A DNA stretch of 34,395 nucleotides from Rhodoferax sp. (GCF_028714215.1 NZ_JAQTMS010000056.1:1-34395); one strand, 5' to 3'; counted from the stretch's first letter, positions 7,994 to 17,072 are shown. A program made the numbers and translations. Notes: generated by a model not told the origin, from the sequence alone.

Positions 7994-9685
7994 ATGAAAT
8001 TTGAAGAACTAAAACTGGCTCCGGCCATTGTCAAGGCCGTGCTTGAGCAGGGTTACGAGACTCCCACCGCCATTCAGGCGCAGGCCATTCCGGTGGTGCT
8101 CGACGGCCACGATCTGCTGGGCGGGGCCCAGACCGGCACCGGCAAGACGGCAGCCTTTGTGCTGCCCATGCTGCACCAACTCAGCCAGGGCGAAGCCCCG
8201 CGCAACAAATTTGGCGGCATCGGCATTCGTGGCCTGGTGCTGACCCCGACCCGGGAATTGGCAGCCCAGGTGGAAGAGTCGGTACAGACCTACGGCAAGT
8301 ATGTGGAGCTTTCCTCCACCGTCATTTTTGGCGGTGTCGGCATGAACCCGCAGATCAGCCGCGTCAAAAAAGGCGTGGACATTCTGGTCGCCACACCGGG
8401 CCGCCTGCTGGATCTGATGCAACAAGGCGTGCTGGATCTGAGCCAGGTCCAGATCCTGGTGCTCGACGAAGCCGACCGCATGCTGGACATGGGCTTCATC
8501 CATGACGTGAAGAAAGTTCTGGCGGCGGTGCCCAAGGACAAGCAAAGCCTGTTGTTCTCGGCCACTTTCAGCGACGAAATTCGCGATCTGGCGGCGACCC
8601 TTCTGAAAAACCCGCAAAGCATACAGGTCACGCCGCGCAACACCACCGTGCAGCGCATCACCCAACTCATCCATCCGGTGGGCCGCGGCAAGAAGAAAGC
8701 GCTGCTGGCGCACATCATCCAGCAGCACAACTGGAGTCAGGTGCTGGTCTTCACGCGCACCAAATTCGGCGCCAACAACGTCGCCGAGTTTCTGAGCAAA
8801 ATGGGTATTCAGGCGATGGCGCTGCATGGCAACAAAAGCCAGGTCGCCCGCACCCAGGCGCTGGCCGGCTTCAAGAGTGGCGACATTCGCGCCCTGGTGG
8901 CCACCGACATTGCGGCCCGCGGCATCGACATCGATGACTTGCCGCACGTGGTCAACTACGACATTCCCAATGTCTGCGAAGACTATGTGCACCGCATCGG
9001 CCGCACCGGTCGCGCTGGCGCCGACGGCGCTGCCGTGAATCTGGTGTGCCTGGACGAAGAGGGCTTCATGCAGGCCATTGAACGCTACACCAAACAGGAG
9101 CTTGCGGTCCAAGTGATCGAAGGTTTCATGCCCGAGCCTGGCGAACGGGCCGAGCCCATCGCCATGGGTCGCCAGACCATCTGGGGCGGCGCCGGCAAAC
9201 CGCCCAGCCGCGACGTCATGCAGGCGGCGGCCAAGGCGGCGCGCGTCGAAATGATGCAACGGGTGCGCGACAGCAAGGGCACCCAGGGCGAGCGTGGCGG
9301 CCATGCCGGTGGCGCACGTGGCGGTAACGCCGGCGCTGCGCGCGGTGCCGGTCAACGCAGCCGCGGCCCGGTCGGCGATCAGATGCCGCGCGGTGGCCAG
9401 GGTCAGCGCCCGGCGCAAGGTCGCGGCGGCTACGCCGGTGGCAATGGCACCGGCAACCCGGCGCCATCCAGGCCGGCCCAGGGTCAACCCGACCCGATGC
9501 GCACCAGTGTCGATATGATGGCCGAACGCGGTGCCCGCCGGGGCGGCGGCTACGCCGGCGGTAACCGCAATGGAGGTTCCTATGGTGGATCAAGTGGCCG
9601 TTCCGGCGGCGGGGCGAGTGGCTTTGGTGGCGGGGGCAACGGGTCTCGTGGGCCAGGAAATTCTCGCGGCTCTTTTAACCGATAA
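7994..9685 (+). CDS. rhlE: DEAD-box ATP-dependent RNA helicase, RhlE type
   Basis: A 563-residue RNA helicase that unwinds or remodels RNA in ribosome assembly and cold adaptation. All core motifs are present: Q motif PTAIQ (24-28), motif I AQTGTGKT (45-52), PTREL (85-89), ATPGR (133-137), DEAD (158-161), SAT (189-191), ATDIAARGID (303-312) and HRIGRTGR (333-340). From about residue 430 the protein becomes a long Arg/Gly-rich tail with repeated GGYAGGN units, typical of RNA-binding tails in beta- and gammaproteobacterial RhlE proteins. The ATG at 7994 has AGGAT upstream. The last 104 bp overlap the next gene in another frame, and the overlap encodes the Gly-rich tail. Confidence 0.93.
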   Translation: MKFEELKLAPAIVKAVLEQGYETPTAIQAQAIPVVLDGHDLLGGAQTGTGKTAAFVLPMLHQLSQGEAPRNKFGGIGIRGLVLTPTRELAAQVEESVQTYGKYVELSSTVIFGGVGMNPQISRVKKGVDILVATPGRLLDLMQQGVLDLSQVQILVLDEADRMLDMGFIHDVKKVLAAVPKDKQSLLFSATFSDEIRDLAATLLKNPQSIQVTPRNTTVQRITQLIHPVGRGKKKALLAHIIQQHNWSQVLVFTRTKFGANNVAEFLSKMGIQAMALHGNKSQVARTQALAGFKSGDIRALVATDIAARGIDIDDLPHVVNYDIPNVCEDYVHRIGRTGRAGADGAAVNLVCLDEEGFMQAIERYTKQELAVQVIEGFMPEPGERAEPIAMGRQTIWGGAGKPPSRDVMQAAAKAARVEMMQRVRDSKGTQGERGGHAGGARGGNAGAARGAGQRSRGPVGDQMPRGGQGQRPAQGRGGYAGGNGTGNPAPSRPAQGQPDPMRTSVDMMAERGARRGGGYAGGNRNGGSYGGSSGRSGGGASGFGGGGNGSRGPGNSRGSFNR

Positions 9686-10268
9686 GCGCTATACGGCGGT
9701 TCACTGCGTGGGCCGCCGACCGGTGACGATCAGCCATCCCAAGCTGTTCAGCCATGTGCTGGATTTGCAAAATCTGTCCGGCCTGCCCGGCATCGATCAC
9801 GTTGACGATGTCTTCATCGCACTGGGCACCACCATCAAGGTAGCGGGCAGCCAGGCGGCTTTTCGCGCCGTCGATTTTGCGGCGGTGCTGGCGCTGGCGC
9901 GGGCCGGCAAGGCCGCTGGTGCCAGCAAACTGGGTGTCGTCAGCGCCATGGGCGCAAACGCTGCCTCGGCGGTTTTTTACAACCGCGTCAAAGGCGAGAT
10001 GGAACAGGCGCTGGCGCAACTGGGCTACCGGGCGCTGGTCATTGCGCGGCCCTCGATGCTGGCCGGTGACCGCGACGCGCTGGATCAAGCGCCACGCCCG
10101 GCGGAAAAACTGGGGCAACTTGCCATGGCCTTGTTCAAACCCCTGATTCCTGCCAACTACCGGACCATTGCGGCGACCCGGGTAGCGCAAGCGCTGCTCG
10201 CTGCGGTACGCAGCACCGAGCAGGGAACATGCGTCTTGCTGTCGGGTGAAATGCAAATGGTCCGGTAG
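9582..10268 (+). CDS. NAD(P)-binding Rossmann-fold oxidoreductase (atypical SDR, HTATIP2-like)
   Basis: A 228-residue protein with an N-terminal dinucleotide-binding loop GATGLVG (18-24), a conserved ALGTT after the fourth strand, SAMGA, and a YNRVKGEME (YxxxK-type) active-site segment, as in atypical short-chain dehydrogenases related to HTATIP2/YtfG-like proteins. The substrate is unknown. The ATG at 9582 is chosen because GGAGG (9572-9576) lies 5 bases upstream and because any later start would remove the nucleotide loop. The first 104 bp therefore lie inside the helicase gene in the +1 frame, so translation is probably coupled to it. No membrane segment is seen. The upstream in-frame extension to 9531 has no ribosome site and looks spurious. 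Confidence 0.87.
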   Translation: MVDQVAVPAAGRVALVAGATGLVGQEILAALLTDKRYTAVHCVGRRPVTISHPKLFSHVLDLQNLSGLPGIDHVDDVFIALGTTIKVAGSQAAFRAVDFAAVLALARAGKAAGASKLGVVSAMGANAASAVFYNRVKGEMEQALAQLGYRALVIARPSMLAGDRDALDQAPRPAEKLGQLAMALFKPLIPANYRTIAATRVAQALLAAVRSTEQGTCVLLSGEMQMVR

Positions 10269-10374
10269 ATCGGCCACCCTGTTTTCAGGAGTTGCCTGCG
10301 TCAGTTGGAAAACCAGCAGCCTCTTTTGACGACAAGATTGAGTGCCTTGCCAGCCTCAGCAGAGTCACGCAGAA

Positions 10375-12402
10375 TTATTTGACCACCACGGGCGGCGCGG
10401 CGAGCGGCTCAAGGTTTTGCGCCAGGAAACTTTCCAATTCGGTGAAGAACTGCATGCTGTGCTCATAGAGGCTCAAGTGGTGATCGCCGCGATCCTGCTT
10501 GATGAAACGGTGCGGCTTACCGGCAGCAGTCAATGCCGCGTCCATGAACTCACCCTGCTCGAACGGCACACTGCGGTCTTCGTTGCCATGAATCAACAGC
10601 ACCGGCACCTTGATTTGTTGCGCCAAGAATCGAGGTGACGTGGCCCTTAAGCGCTCGCCATCCTGGTCCAGTGATCCGACCTGGATGTCGTAGACCCCCT
10701 CGGCACCACCGAACTCGCGTCGATCACGCCCAAGTTCCAGCAGATCACTGACCCCCGCGAAGCTGACTGCGCAGCGGTACAGATCGGGTGTCTTTGCCAC
10801 CCCCATGAGGGCGGCATAACCGCCAAAACTGGCCCCCGCAATACAGAGCCGCTTGGGATCTGCCGTGCCGCGCGCAATCACCCACTGAGCCGCATCGGTC
10901 AGGTCGTCCTGCATCTCCAGGCCCCAACGTTTGAGGCCGGCGGCCATCAGTCCGCGACCAAAGCCCGTCGAGCCGCGGAAATTCACTTGCAGCACCGCAT
11001 AGCCGCGATTGGCCAGGAACTGCGCCCAGGTATCAAAGCCGGCATCGTCATGATGCTGTGGACCGCCATGTACCAGCAAGACAGTTGGCAGGTTCTTACC
11101 CTCCCCTCCATGCGGCAAGCTCAGAAACGCCGGTAGCGCCAGTCCATCACGCGCTTTGATCTCCACGCTTTGCTTGACCACCATATCTTTCGCACTCAGC
11201 TGGGGATAGCTCAGCGCAAACAAGGCCATCGTGTTGGCTCGGTCATCACCCAGATAGATCTGCCCGGATGTTTGGCCGTTGCTGGAGTAGACCAAATAGC
11301 GGTTCTCGTCGTCACTTGTGCTGAAAACCTGGTTGTAGCGACCGGGTAGCGCTTGATCAACCAAGTTGACCAGTTCGCGTCTATCCTTGTCCCAGTAGTT
11401 GCTGTTGGCGTCATCAATCTCGCTGCCGCCGCGCAGACCGATGGCTTCGCCAGTTTTGCGCGAGTACACAAGACTGCCCGACAGGTCATGGTTCTTGCTG
11501 GCAAGTTTAAGTGTGCGCTTGAGTTCGGGGTCGCGCAGGTCGACCGTGAACAAGGCATCGTGCCCTTCATGCTCAGCCAGAAAGAACAGTTCGTTGGGGT
11601 CTTTGCCAAAACCGACTGCTTCGACACTGTCCTTGCCCAGAACCTTGTAGGACCAGCGTTTGCGCCAATTCTTGCCATCCGGATCGCAAACATGGATCTC
11701 GACGTTGGCTTGGTCATATCGCACCCCCAGGCGTACCCGGTGATTGCGATCCACCATCCATGAATCAAATTTGTCACGCGAGTCGTGCACATGACTGCGA
11801 CTACCGGTCTCCACATCGACACTGAATATGGCGGGATAGACTCCGGTATCGGCACCCTGTAGACTCTCTTGGCGGTCGCGCAGAGCAACTAGGACATGCT
11901 TGCCACTGTCCGGCTCAAAATCAATTACACGGTCCTGCAAACGCGGTTGCCAATACCCCTTGAAACTTGTGGGTTTGAACAAGTTGATGACTTCACTGCC
12001 ATCCGCCTTGGCCGACAACAGCCGAGTTTCATACGTTTTGATGCCGCCGGCGGTGCTGTCGCTATTCTGCGTACGTTTGCTGGGGAAAATGGTACCTACC
12101 AGCAGACGATCATTGTTAACCCAGCGAAACCACCTGAAGCTGTATTCGCGGTTGTCGGTGGACATCAGGCTGGTCCGCTTGCCAGTTGGGTGGACCAGGT
12201 CTTGCACCACGATCATGGTGCTGCCCTCGTTGTTGACCAGCATGGCCGCCTTCTGACCGTCCGGTGACAAGGAGACATGCTGCACCAGCGGACGCGCGGC
12301 AAACGCTTCTATCGGCAACCTCGGCGCCGCCGACACCGGTAGCGCCCCCGATACCCAGAACATCGTCCCTATCGCCGTGACAAGTTGACAAACGTATCTC
12401 AT
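10375..12402 (-). CDS. Exported S9 family (prolyl oligopeptidase-type) peptidase
   Basis: A 675-residue serine hydrolase. Residues 1-26 look like a signal peptide (GTMFWVSGALPVSAA), residues about 30-400 fit a beta-propeller, and the C-terminal alpha/beta-hydrolase domain carries the S9 motifs HGGP (445-448), GASFGGY with nucleophile Ser525, Asp609 in HGNEDRSVPF, and His641/642 in GDHHLS. Such enzymes cut short peptides, often as dipeptidyl or acylaminoacyl peptidases, here probably in the periplasm. The ATG at 12402 follows a GGGGGG purine run; a TTG five codons earlier is less likely. The gene stands alone between convergent and same-strand neighbours and looks somewhat less GC-rich than the region to its right. 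Confidence 0.9.
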   Translation of the reverse strand: MRYVCQLVTAIGTMFWVSGALPVSAAPRLPIEAFAARPLVQHVSLSPDGQKAAMLVNNEGSTMIVVQDLVHPTGKRTSLMSTDNREYSFRWFRWVNNDRLLVGTIFPSKRTQNSDSTAGGIKTYETRLLSAKADGSEVINLFKPTSFKGYWQPRLQDRVIDFEPDSGKHVLVALRDRQESLQGADTGVYPAIFSVDVETGSRSHVHDSRDKFDSWMVDRNHRVRLGVRYDQANVEIHVCDPDGKNWRKRWSYKVLGKDSVEAVGFGKDPNELFFLAEHEGHDALFTVDLRDPELKRTLKLASKNHDLSGSLVYSRKTGEAIGLRGGSEIDDANSNYWDKDRRELVNLVDQALPGRYNQVFSTSDDENRYLVYSSNGQTSGQIYLGDDRANTMALFALSYPQLSAKDMVVKQSVEIKARDGLALPAFLSLPHGGEGKNLPTVLLVHGGPQHHDDAGFDTWAQFLANRGYAVLQVNFRGSTGFGRGLMAAGLKRWGLEMQDDLTDAAQWVIARGTADPKRLCIAGASFGGYAALMGVAKTPDLYRCAVSFAGVSDLLELGRDRREFGGAEGVYDIQVGSLDQDGERLRATSPRFLAQQIKVPVLLIHGNEDRSVPFEQGEFMDAALTAAGKPHRFIKQDRGDHHLSLYEHSMQFFTELESFLAQNLEPLAAPPVVVK

Positions 12403-12530
12403 CCCTGTCCCCCCCAAAATGACTTGGTAAAAAAAGAAAACCAGTTGCCTCTGCGGGCAGTTTTCTCAGTGTAATTCCATTTCTGGACCCACCATGTTCC
12501 GGGTCGAACAGCTGACAGGCACTTGCAGTG

Positions 12531-13286
12531 CTACCGGCGCCACCCGCGCTGGCGTGCCGCCCGTTCACCACCCTTGTCGAGCGCATCACCGGCAATGCGC
12601 TGGTCGACCGCATCCAATATGGCGCGCGGCAAGGCGCTGGAGGCCTGACGCAGCTCGCCTTGTGGCGTGGTTGCAACCGTGGCCAAACTCTGCAGCGCCC
12701 ATTGCCGGTCTTCCCGGCACGCCAAACCCGCCACTGTCGCCGTGCTGAAGGTGCGGCAATAGTTGCCACCCTTGTCGACAAAGCTTAGCTGCACGGCCAC
12801 CTGGGCGTCGACCACGGGTTCGCTCGCCAGTTGCTCCGACAGTGCCCGCTCAATCAAGCCACCAGCCAGCAAGCGGCCCTGGCGCAGGCCGATGGCGGGG
12901 TCGGCGGCGTCGCGCTCCAGTTGCGTTCCCAGCAACACCCCCAGCAGCACGCTGGCAGCCATGCCGCCCCATTGTGCCCACGACGGCAGGTAGCGTTTGC
13001 GCTGGCGCTCAGCCCGCACCTCGGCCAGGTTGACAAGCGCTGCCGTTGCGGCTGGTTCAGGCGTGAGCGGCGCCGCCTGCAACAAACTCGTCAGCCGATC
13101 GGGAACCGGTTCTACCAGAACCGTCGCAAAAGCCGCCGCCACGCGCTGGCGCTGTAGTTGCAGCGCCGCCACGCGCTGGCGCAGCGCCGCATCAGTGGCC
13201 AGCGCACTCTCGATTTGCGCGCGTTGCACGGAGTCCAGCTCGCCGTCGGCAAACGACATCAAGGTTTCATCGGACCAGTTCATCAT
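12531..13286 (-). CDS. Anti-sigma factor, single-pass membrane protein
   Basis: A 251-residue protein encoded directly after an ECF sigma factor, with its ATG overlapping the sigma stop codon. The N-terminus (DETLMSFADGELD) is like many sigma-binding anti-sigma domains but has no HxxxCxxC zinc motif. One membrane helix lies at about 103-121 (WAQWGGMAASVLLGVLLG), leaving a C-terminal periplasmic domain of about 130 residues with two Cys (YCRTF and ACRED), which might form a disulfide. The expected role is to hold the sigma factor at the membrane until an envelope signal releases it. The tandem ATGATG makes Met1 or Met2 possible. Its function is inferred from layout and topology. Confidence 0.85.
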   Translation of the reverse strand: MMNWSDETLMSFADGELDSVQRAQIESALATDAALRQRVAALQLQRQRVAAAFATVLVEPVPDRLTSLLQAAPLTPEPAATAALVNLAEVRAERQRKRYLPSWAQWGGMAASVLLGVLLGTQLERDAADPAIGLRQGRLLAGGLIERALSEQLASEPVVDAQVAVQLSFVDKGGNYCRTFSTATVAGLACREDRQWALQSLATVATTPQGELRQASSALPRAILDAVDQRIAGDALDKGGERAARQRGWRR

Positions 13287-13786
13287 CGGGCTCCTTCAGT
13301 GCCGGACAGGATCGCCTGCAATGCCTCGCGCGCCCGCGCCAGACGGCTGGTCAGGGTACCCACCGGAATCCCCAGCACCTCGGCCGCCTCTTTGTAGGGC
13401 AGCCCCTCCACCAAGACCAGACCAACCACCGCGCGCTGTTCGTCGCCCAACTGCGCCACCGCCTTGCGCACGGCAATGGCGTCGATTTGCGCGTCGCTGC
13501 TGGAGACGCCCACCGATTCCCCTGCCGCCTCATCGACAAAGGTCTGGTCGCGCCGGTGGCGCGCCCGCGTCTCGTCGATCCAGGCGTTTTGCATGATTCG
13601 AAACAGCCAGCTGTCCAAGCGCGTTCCGGCGCGCCACTGATGGCTGTGCGTCAAGGCCCGCTCCAGCGCGATTTGCACCAGGTCATCGGCATCCTCCCGG
13701 TGGCGCGCCAGCGTACGCCCAAAGCGCCGCAAACGCGGCAACAGCGCGGCGATCTGGTCTCGCAGGTTCAGCAGGGAATCAGTCAT
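13283..13786 (-). CDS. ECF-type RNA polymerase sigma factor
   Basis: A 167-residue sigma-70 family factor of the extracytoplasmic function class. Region 2 is seen as DADDLVQIALERAL and LDSWLFRIMQNAWID, and region 4 as a helix-turn-helix EGLPYKEAAEVLGIPVGT followed by SRLARAREAL. A short acidic linker separates them. It directs RNA polymerase to a small envelope-response regulon. The start ATG at 13786 is preferred over an in-frame TTG at 13801. It is translationally coupled to the anti-sigma gene and is divergent, across a 61-bp gap, from the exported S8 protease gene, so this gap probably holds promoters for both directions. Confidence 0.9.
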   Translation of the reverse strand: MTDSLLNLRDQIAALLPRLRRFGRTLARHREDADDLVQIALERALTHSHQWRAGTRLDSWLFRIMQNAWIDETRARHRRDQTFVDEAAGESVGVSSSDAQIDAIAVRKAVAQLGDEQRAVVGLVLVEGLPYKEAAEVLGIPVGTLTSRLARAREALQAILSGTEGAR

Positions 13787-13847
13787 CTCTATCCGATACA
13801 ACGGTGTGGCCAGGGATTTTCTTCCGTTCGGCGTTCGTTATCATCGC

Positions 13848-15149
13848 ATGCACATGATGCGCTCCAGCCGATTGCCCGTTCCAGCGGTTCGCCAGGCGGT
13901 CTGCTGGGCAGCCATCGCCGCCGCCCTGTGCTGCGCCGCGCCGGCGCAGGCCCAACTGGGCCTGCCGCGGCTCAGGCTACCCAGCTTGCCGGTTGAACTA
14001 CCGCGTCTGCCTGGCGCCCTGGCACCCGAGGCGCTGCCCAACCCGACCTCACTGCGCCTGACCAGCGTGCGCCAGTTGTTGCGCGACCATCCCGACCTGC
14101 TGGAGGCGGATCCGGCCGGGGAACCCATGCGCCGCCAGGAACTGCTGCTGGTCTCGCCGGCAGCGGCACTGGTCGACGCCGCCGTCGCCTTGGGCTTTGT
14201 CGTGCTGCGCGAACAATGGCTGGCCGAGCTGGCGCTGCGCCAACTGGTGTTGCGCCCGCCGCCGGGCTGGTCGACCGCCGAGGCACTGGAGCGGCTGCGT
14301 GCGCTGGAGCCGCAAGTCGAGGCTGACTTCAACCATGTCTACACGCGCAGCGGAGAAACCTCGGCCAGCGTATCGGCGGCACCCGGCAGCGCTGCGACCA
14401 GCCGCCGCGTCGGCCTCATTGACAGTGGCTTGGACCGACAGCATGCCGCCTTGCGCGACGCCGACTTGCGCACCTGGGGTTGCAACGATGTAGCTGCGCC
14501 CAGCCCGCACGGCACCGCCGTCGCCTCTTTGCTGGTCGGGCGTGATGTCAAGTTTGCCGGCGTCGCCGCCGGTTCGGTGCTGTACGCGGCCGACATTTAC
14601 TGCGGCCAGCCGGCCGGCGGCGCAGCCGAGAACATCGCATCGGCGCTGGCCTGGCTGGCGCGCGAGCAGGTGGCGGTGGTGAATATCAGCCTGGTCGGTC
14701 CGGCCAACCGTCTGCTGGAACGCGCGGTGCAAGCGATGAACCGCAAGGGCCACTTGTTGGTGGCGGCGGTCGGTAATGACGGGCCGGCCGCCCCGCCCCT
14801 GTACCCGGCGGCCTACCCCGGCGTGGTCGGTGTTACGGCAGTGACCAGCGCGCGCCGCGTCCTGCCCGAGGCGGCGCAAGGGCCGCAGGTGATGTTTGCC
14901 GCGCCGGGGGCCGATCTGGCCGTGGCGCAAGCCGGCGGCGGCTACAGCTGGGCACGCGGCACCTCGTTCGCCGCGCCCATCGTCGCCGGCCTGCTGGCTG
15001 AGCGTCTGCGTGCACCCGACCAGGCCGGCGCCGCCGCGGCCCTGGCGCACCTGGCCGACAGCGCCATCGATCTGGGTGCGCCGGGCCGCGATCCGGTCTA
15101 CGGCTTCGGCCTGGTCGGCGAGCACGCGCTGATGGCGCCCCGACACTGA
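13848..15149 (+). CDS. Exported S8 (subtilisin-like) serine protease
   Basis: A 433-residue exported protease. A signal peptide (AVCWAAIAAALCCAAPAQA) ends near residue 35. Residues about 36-180 form a Leu/Pro-rich pro-region. The S8 catalytic domain follows with Asp192 in GLIDSGLDRQH, His221 in SPHGTAVASLL, the oxyanion Asn310 in AAVGNDG and Ser373 in GTSFAAPIVAGLL, so it should be active. The ATG at 13848 (MHMMRSS) is chosen for the signal peptide; ATG at 13857 is also possible, and the upstream GTG at 13806 would bury the signal. It is divergent from the ECF sigma gene and followed after 149 bp by a small exported protein. A role in envelope stress or cell-surface processing is inferred from context only. 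Confidence 0.9.
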   Translation: MHMMRSSRLPVPAVRQAVCWAAIAAALCCAAPAQAQLGLPRLRLPSLPVELPRLPGALAPEALPNPTSLRLTSVRQLLRDHPDLLEADPAGEPMRRQELLLVSPAAALVDAAVALGFVVLREQWLAELALRQLVLRPPPGWSTAEALERLRALEPQVEADFNHVYTRSGETSASVSAAPGSAATSRRVGLIDSGLDRQHAALRDADLRTWGCNDVAAPSPHGTAVASLLVGRDVKFAGVAAGSVLYAADIYCGQPAGGAAENIASALAWLAREQVAVVNISLVGPANRLLERAVQAMNRKGHLLVAAVGNDGPAAPPLYPAAYPGVVGVTAVTSARRVLPEAAQGPQVMFAAPGADLAVAQAGGGYSWARGTSFAAPIVAGLLAERLRAPDQAGAAAALAHLADSAIDLGAPGRDPVYGFGLVGEHALMAPRH

Positions 15150-15298
15150 TCGGGCCGAGCAACCTGTCGGGCTTGGCACGACAGCGGAGCGTTTCAATTG
15201 ATTACAAATCGGCGCGGATGAAATCATCGATGGGACTCGTTGTACTTTTTGCAAGGGCCGGATGGGCTGGCTCTTCAATTCGTCAAAAGGACCTCATC

Positions 15299-15823
15299 AT
15301 GTTCAAACGTCAGACTCTCGTTCCGGGCACGCTGCTCGCCGCACTGCTGTCGACCCTGTTTCTTTCCCTGCCGGCTCAGGCCGGCCTGCTGGGCGGTGGC
15401 GCCGGCGCCGTGGTGGGCGGTTTGAGTGGCGGCTGGGGCGGTGGTTTCGGCCCGGGCCGCATGGATATGGGCGGCACTGCGGCGGGCCAGGCCAGTGGCC
15501 GTCAGAGTCCTCTGCTGCCGCGCGGCGACGACCTCAACCAGCAAGCCGGCAGCGTCAAGCAAGGCACTTCAGCCAATACCAGCCAGCAGGGGTCTATTGC
15601 GCGTGAGCGCGCCGGCAGCCTCGGTGCTGCCTTGACCGGCGCCGGTGCGGCCGGCACCGAGCTGTCACGCAGCGCGGCACAAAAGCCGGGCGACACGACG
15701 CGGCAGGCAAAAGGCCCCGACGGCGGCAGCGCCAGCGGCAAGCAGGGTGCCGCCAACCCGCCGCCTCAGGTCGACGCTGCCGCCAGCAGCGACGCTTCGG
15801 CGCAGGCTTCCGCCAGTCGCTGA
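15299..15823 (+). CDS. Small exported Gly/Ala/Ser-rich protein of unknown function
   Basis: A 174-residue protein with a clear signal peptide (TLLAALLSTLFLSLPAQA, cut after about residue 28) and a glycine-rich start of the mature part (GLLGGGAGAVVGGLSGGWGG). The remainder is low in hydrophobic residues and rich in Ala, Gly, Gln and Ser, so it is probably disordered. There are no Cys. AAAAGGA lies 8 bases before the ATG at 15299, which is therefore preferred over upstream starts in the same frame. It follows the S8 protease gene on the same strand and may be its substrate, a propeptide-like partner or a surface filler protein. I do not recognise a family. Confidence 0.75.
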   Translation: MFKRQTLVPGTLLAALLSTLFLSLPAQAGLLGGGAGAVVGGLSGGWGGGFGPGRMDMGGTAAGQASGRQSPLLPRGDDLNQQAGSVKQGTSANTSQQGSIARERAGSLGAALTGAGAAGTELSRSAAQKPGDTTRQAKGPDGGSASGKQGAANPPPQVDAAASSDASAQASASR

Positions 15824-15867
15824 AAGGCAATAACGGGCAGGCGCCGCAAGATCGCTACGGTTGCGCC

Positions 15868-15897
15868 GGCGCCGCCCAGGGTTCTCAGGGCGGCGCC
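15868..15897. other. Perfect 10-bp hairpin between convergent genes
   Basis: GGCGCCGCCC and GGGCGGCGCC pair exactly around a 10-base loop at the meeting point of the small exported protein gene and the convergent MFS gene, and include the MFS stop codon at 15885. No T-tract follows on either strand, so it may be a two-way transcript-end structure rather than a classic intrinsic terminator. Confidence 0.4.
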
Positions 15898-17072
15898 GCT
15901 GGCAAAGCTGGCCGCAACAACCAAGCCGGCCGGGCACCGGCGCCGACCGCCAGACCAACCGACCAGAACACCACCGACACGCCCACCACGGCCCCGGCCG
16001 TACCGAACAGCAGCGGCATCAGCACGCTGGAGGCATTGATCGCCATCAGCCGCAGACCGAGCGCCTCGCCATGCCGCGCTGGCGGGGTGATCTGGTGCAA
16101 GGTGCTCATGATCATGGGCTGAACCGAACCCAGCGCCAACCCCAGCAGGACCGAACAAAGCCCCATCGCCGGGGCCGAGACCATGAACGGGTAAAGCACA
16201 AAAAGAAGCGCCGTGATCAGCATCGCCGCGCTGACCACAACCCATTCGTGCACGCGCGCCGCAAAGACCGGCATGACCACCCGCACCAGGGTTGCGGCAA
16301 TCGCAAAAGCGCCCAGAATGGCGCCAATCGTCGAGGCACTAAAGCCGCGCTCGTAACCCAGCACCGGCACGACAAAAGTGTGGACGTCCCAGCAGGAAGA
16401 CAGCAACCAGTTCACCAGCATCAGCCGGCGCATCAGAGGCTCGCGCAACAAGTCCAGCGTCTGCTGCGTCGCTGCACCCGGTTGGACGACCAGCGGTGGC
16501 AACTCCTCGGTGTGGCGCACCCACAGCCAGGTCGCCAAGGGCAACAAGGCGAGGAACAAAAAGGCGGCACGAAAGCCGCCGTGGTCGATCAGCAGTCCGG
16601 CGGCCAGCGGCCCGATGAAATTGGACACAGCCGGACCGATGGCCAGCCAGCTGAACACCTTTTTGAGTTCGGTTGCGCCCTGCGCCGCCCGCCCGACATG
16701 GCGTTGCAGGGAAATCGATGCCACACCGGTGGCGCCTCCGGTCATCAAGGCACTCAGGCACAGCACCTCGAAGCGCGGAAACAACAGCGCCAGACCAGCC
16801 CCCAAAAACGCCGCCACGACACACAAGGCGACCGGGCGCTTGAGCCCGTGGCGGTCCACGTAGCGCCCGGCCGGCAGCGCCAGGAAAACCTGGGTCAGGG
16901 CGAACAAGGCCAGCAAAAAGCCCACCGCCAGCGCACTGAAACCCTCGCGCAGCGCCAGCAAAGGCGCCGCCATGCGCATGCCGGCCATGCAGGCGTGCAA
17001 GCAAATCTGGCCGGCAATCAGACGCGCCAGCGCAAAGCGGGGAGTTGGCGTGGCCAGCGGCGCGGGGCTCAC
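15885..17072 (-). CDS. MFS transporter
   Basis: A 395-residue membrane protein with about 12 hydrophobic helices and the major facilitator layout. The loop between helices 2 and 3 carries GRYVDRHGLKRP, a version of the MFS motif A (G-x-x-x-D-R-x-G-x-[KR]). The early segment QICLHACMAGMRMAAPLLALR and the central cytoplasmic loop (HTEELPPLVVQPGAATQQ) fit drug or metabolite efflux relatives. The substrate is unknown. It starts with GTG at 17072, whose GTGA overlaps the TGA of rmuC, with GGAGG about 10 bases upstream, so the two genes form an operon. The C-terminus is shared with a strong hairpin at the convergent end. Confidence 0.88.
   Translation of the reverse strand: MSPAPLATPTPRFALARLIAGQICLHACMAGMRMAAPLLALREGFSALAVGFLLALFALTQVFLALPAGRYVDRHGLKRPVALCVVAAFLGAGLALLFPRFEVLCLSALMTGGATGVASISLQRHVGRAAQGATELKKVFSWLAIGPAVSNFIGPLAAGLLIDHGGFRAAFLFLALLPLATWLWVRHTEELPPLVVQPGAATQQTLDLLREPLMRRLMLVNWLLSSCWDVHTFVVPVLGYERGFSASTIGAILGAFAIAATLVRVVMPVFAARVHEWVVVSAAMLITALLFVLYPFMVSAPAMGLCSVLLGLALGSVQPMIMSTLHQITPPARHGEALGLRLMAINASSVLMPLLFGTAGAVVGVSVVFWSVGLAVGAGARPAWLLRPALPAAPP

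Noticed and set aside
13787..13847. Possible ECF autoregulatory promoter (minus strand GGAAG, 17 bases, CGTTG)
   Set aside because: The spacing is suitable, but the predicted start would leave almost no leader before the sigma ATG, and the match is short. Too weak to list as a feature.
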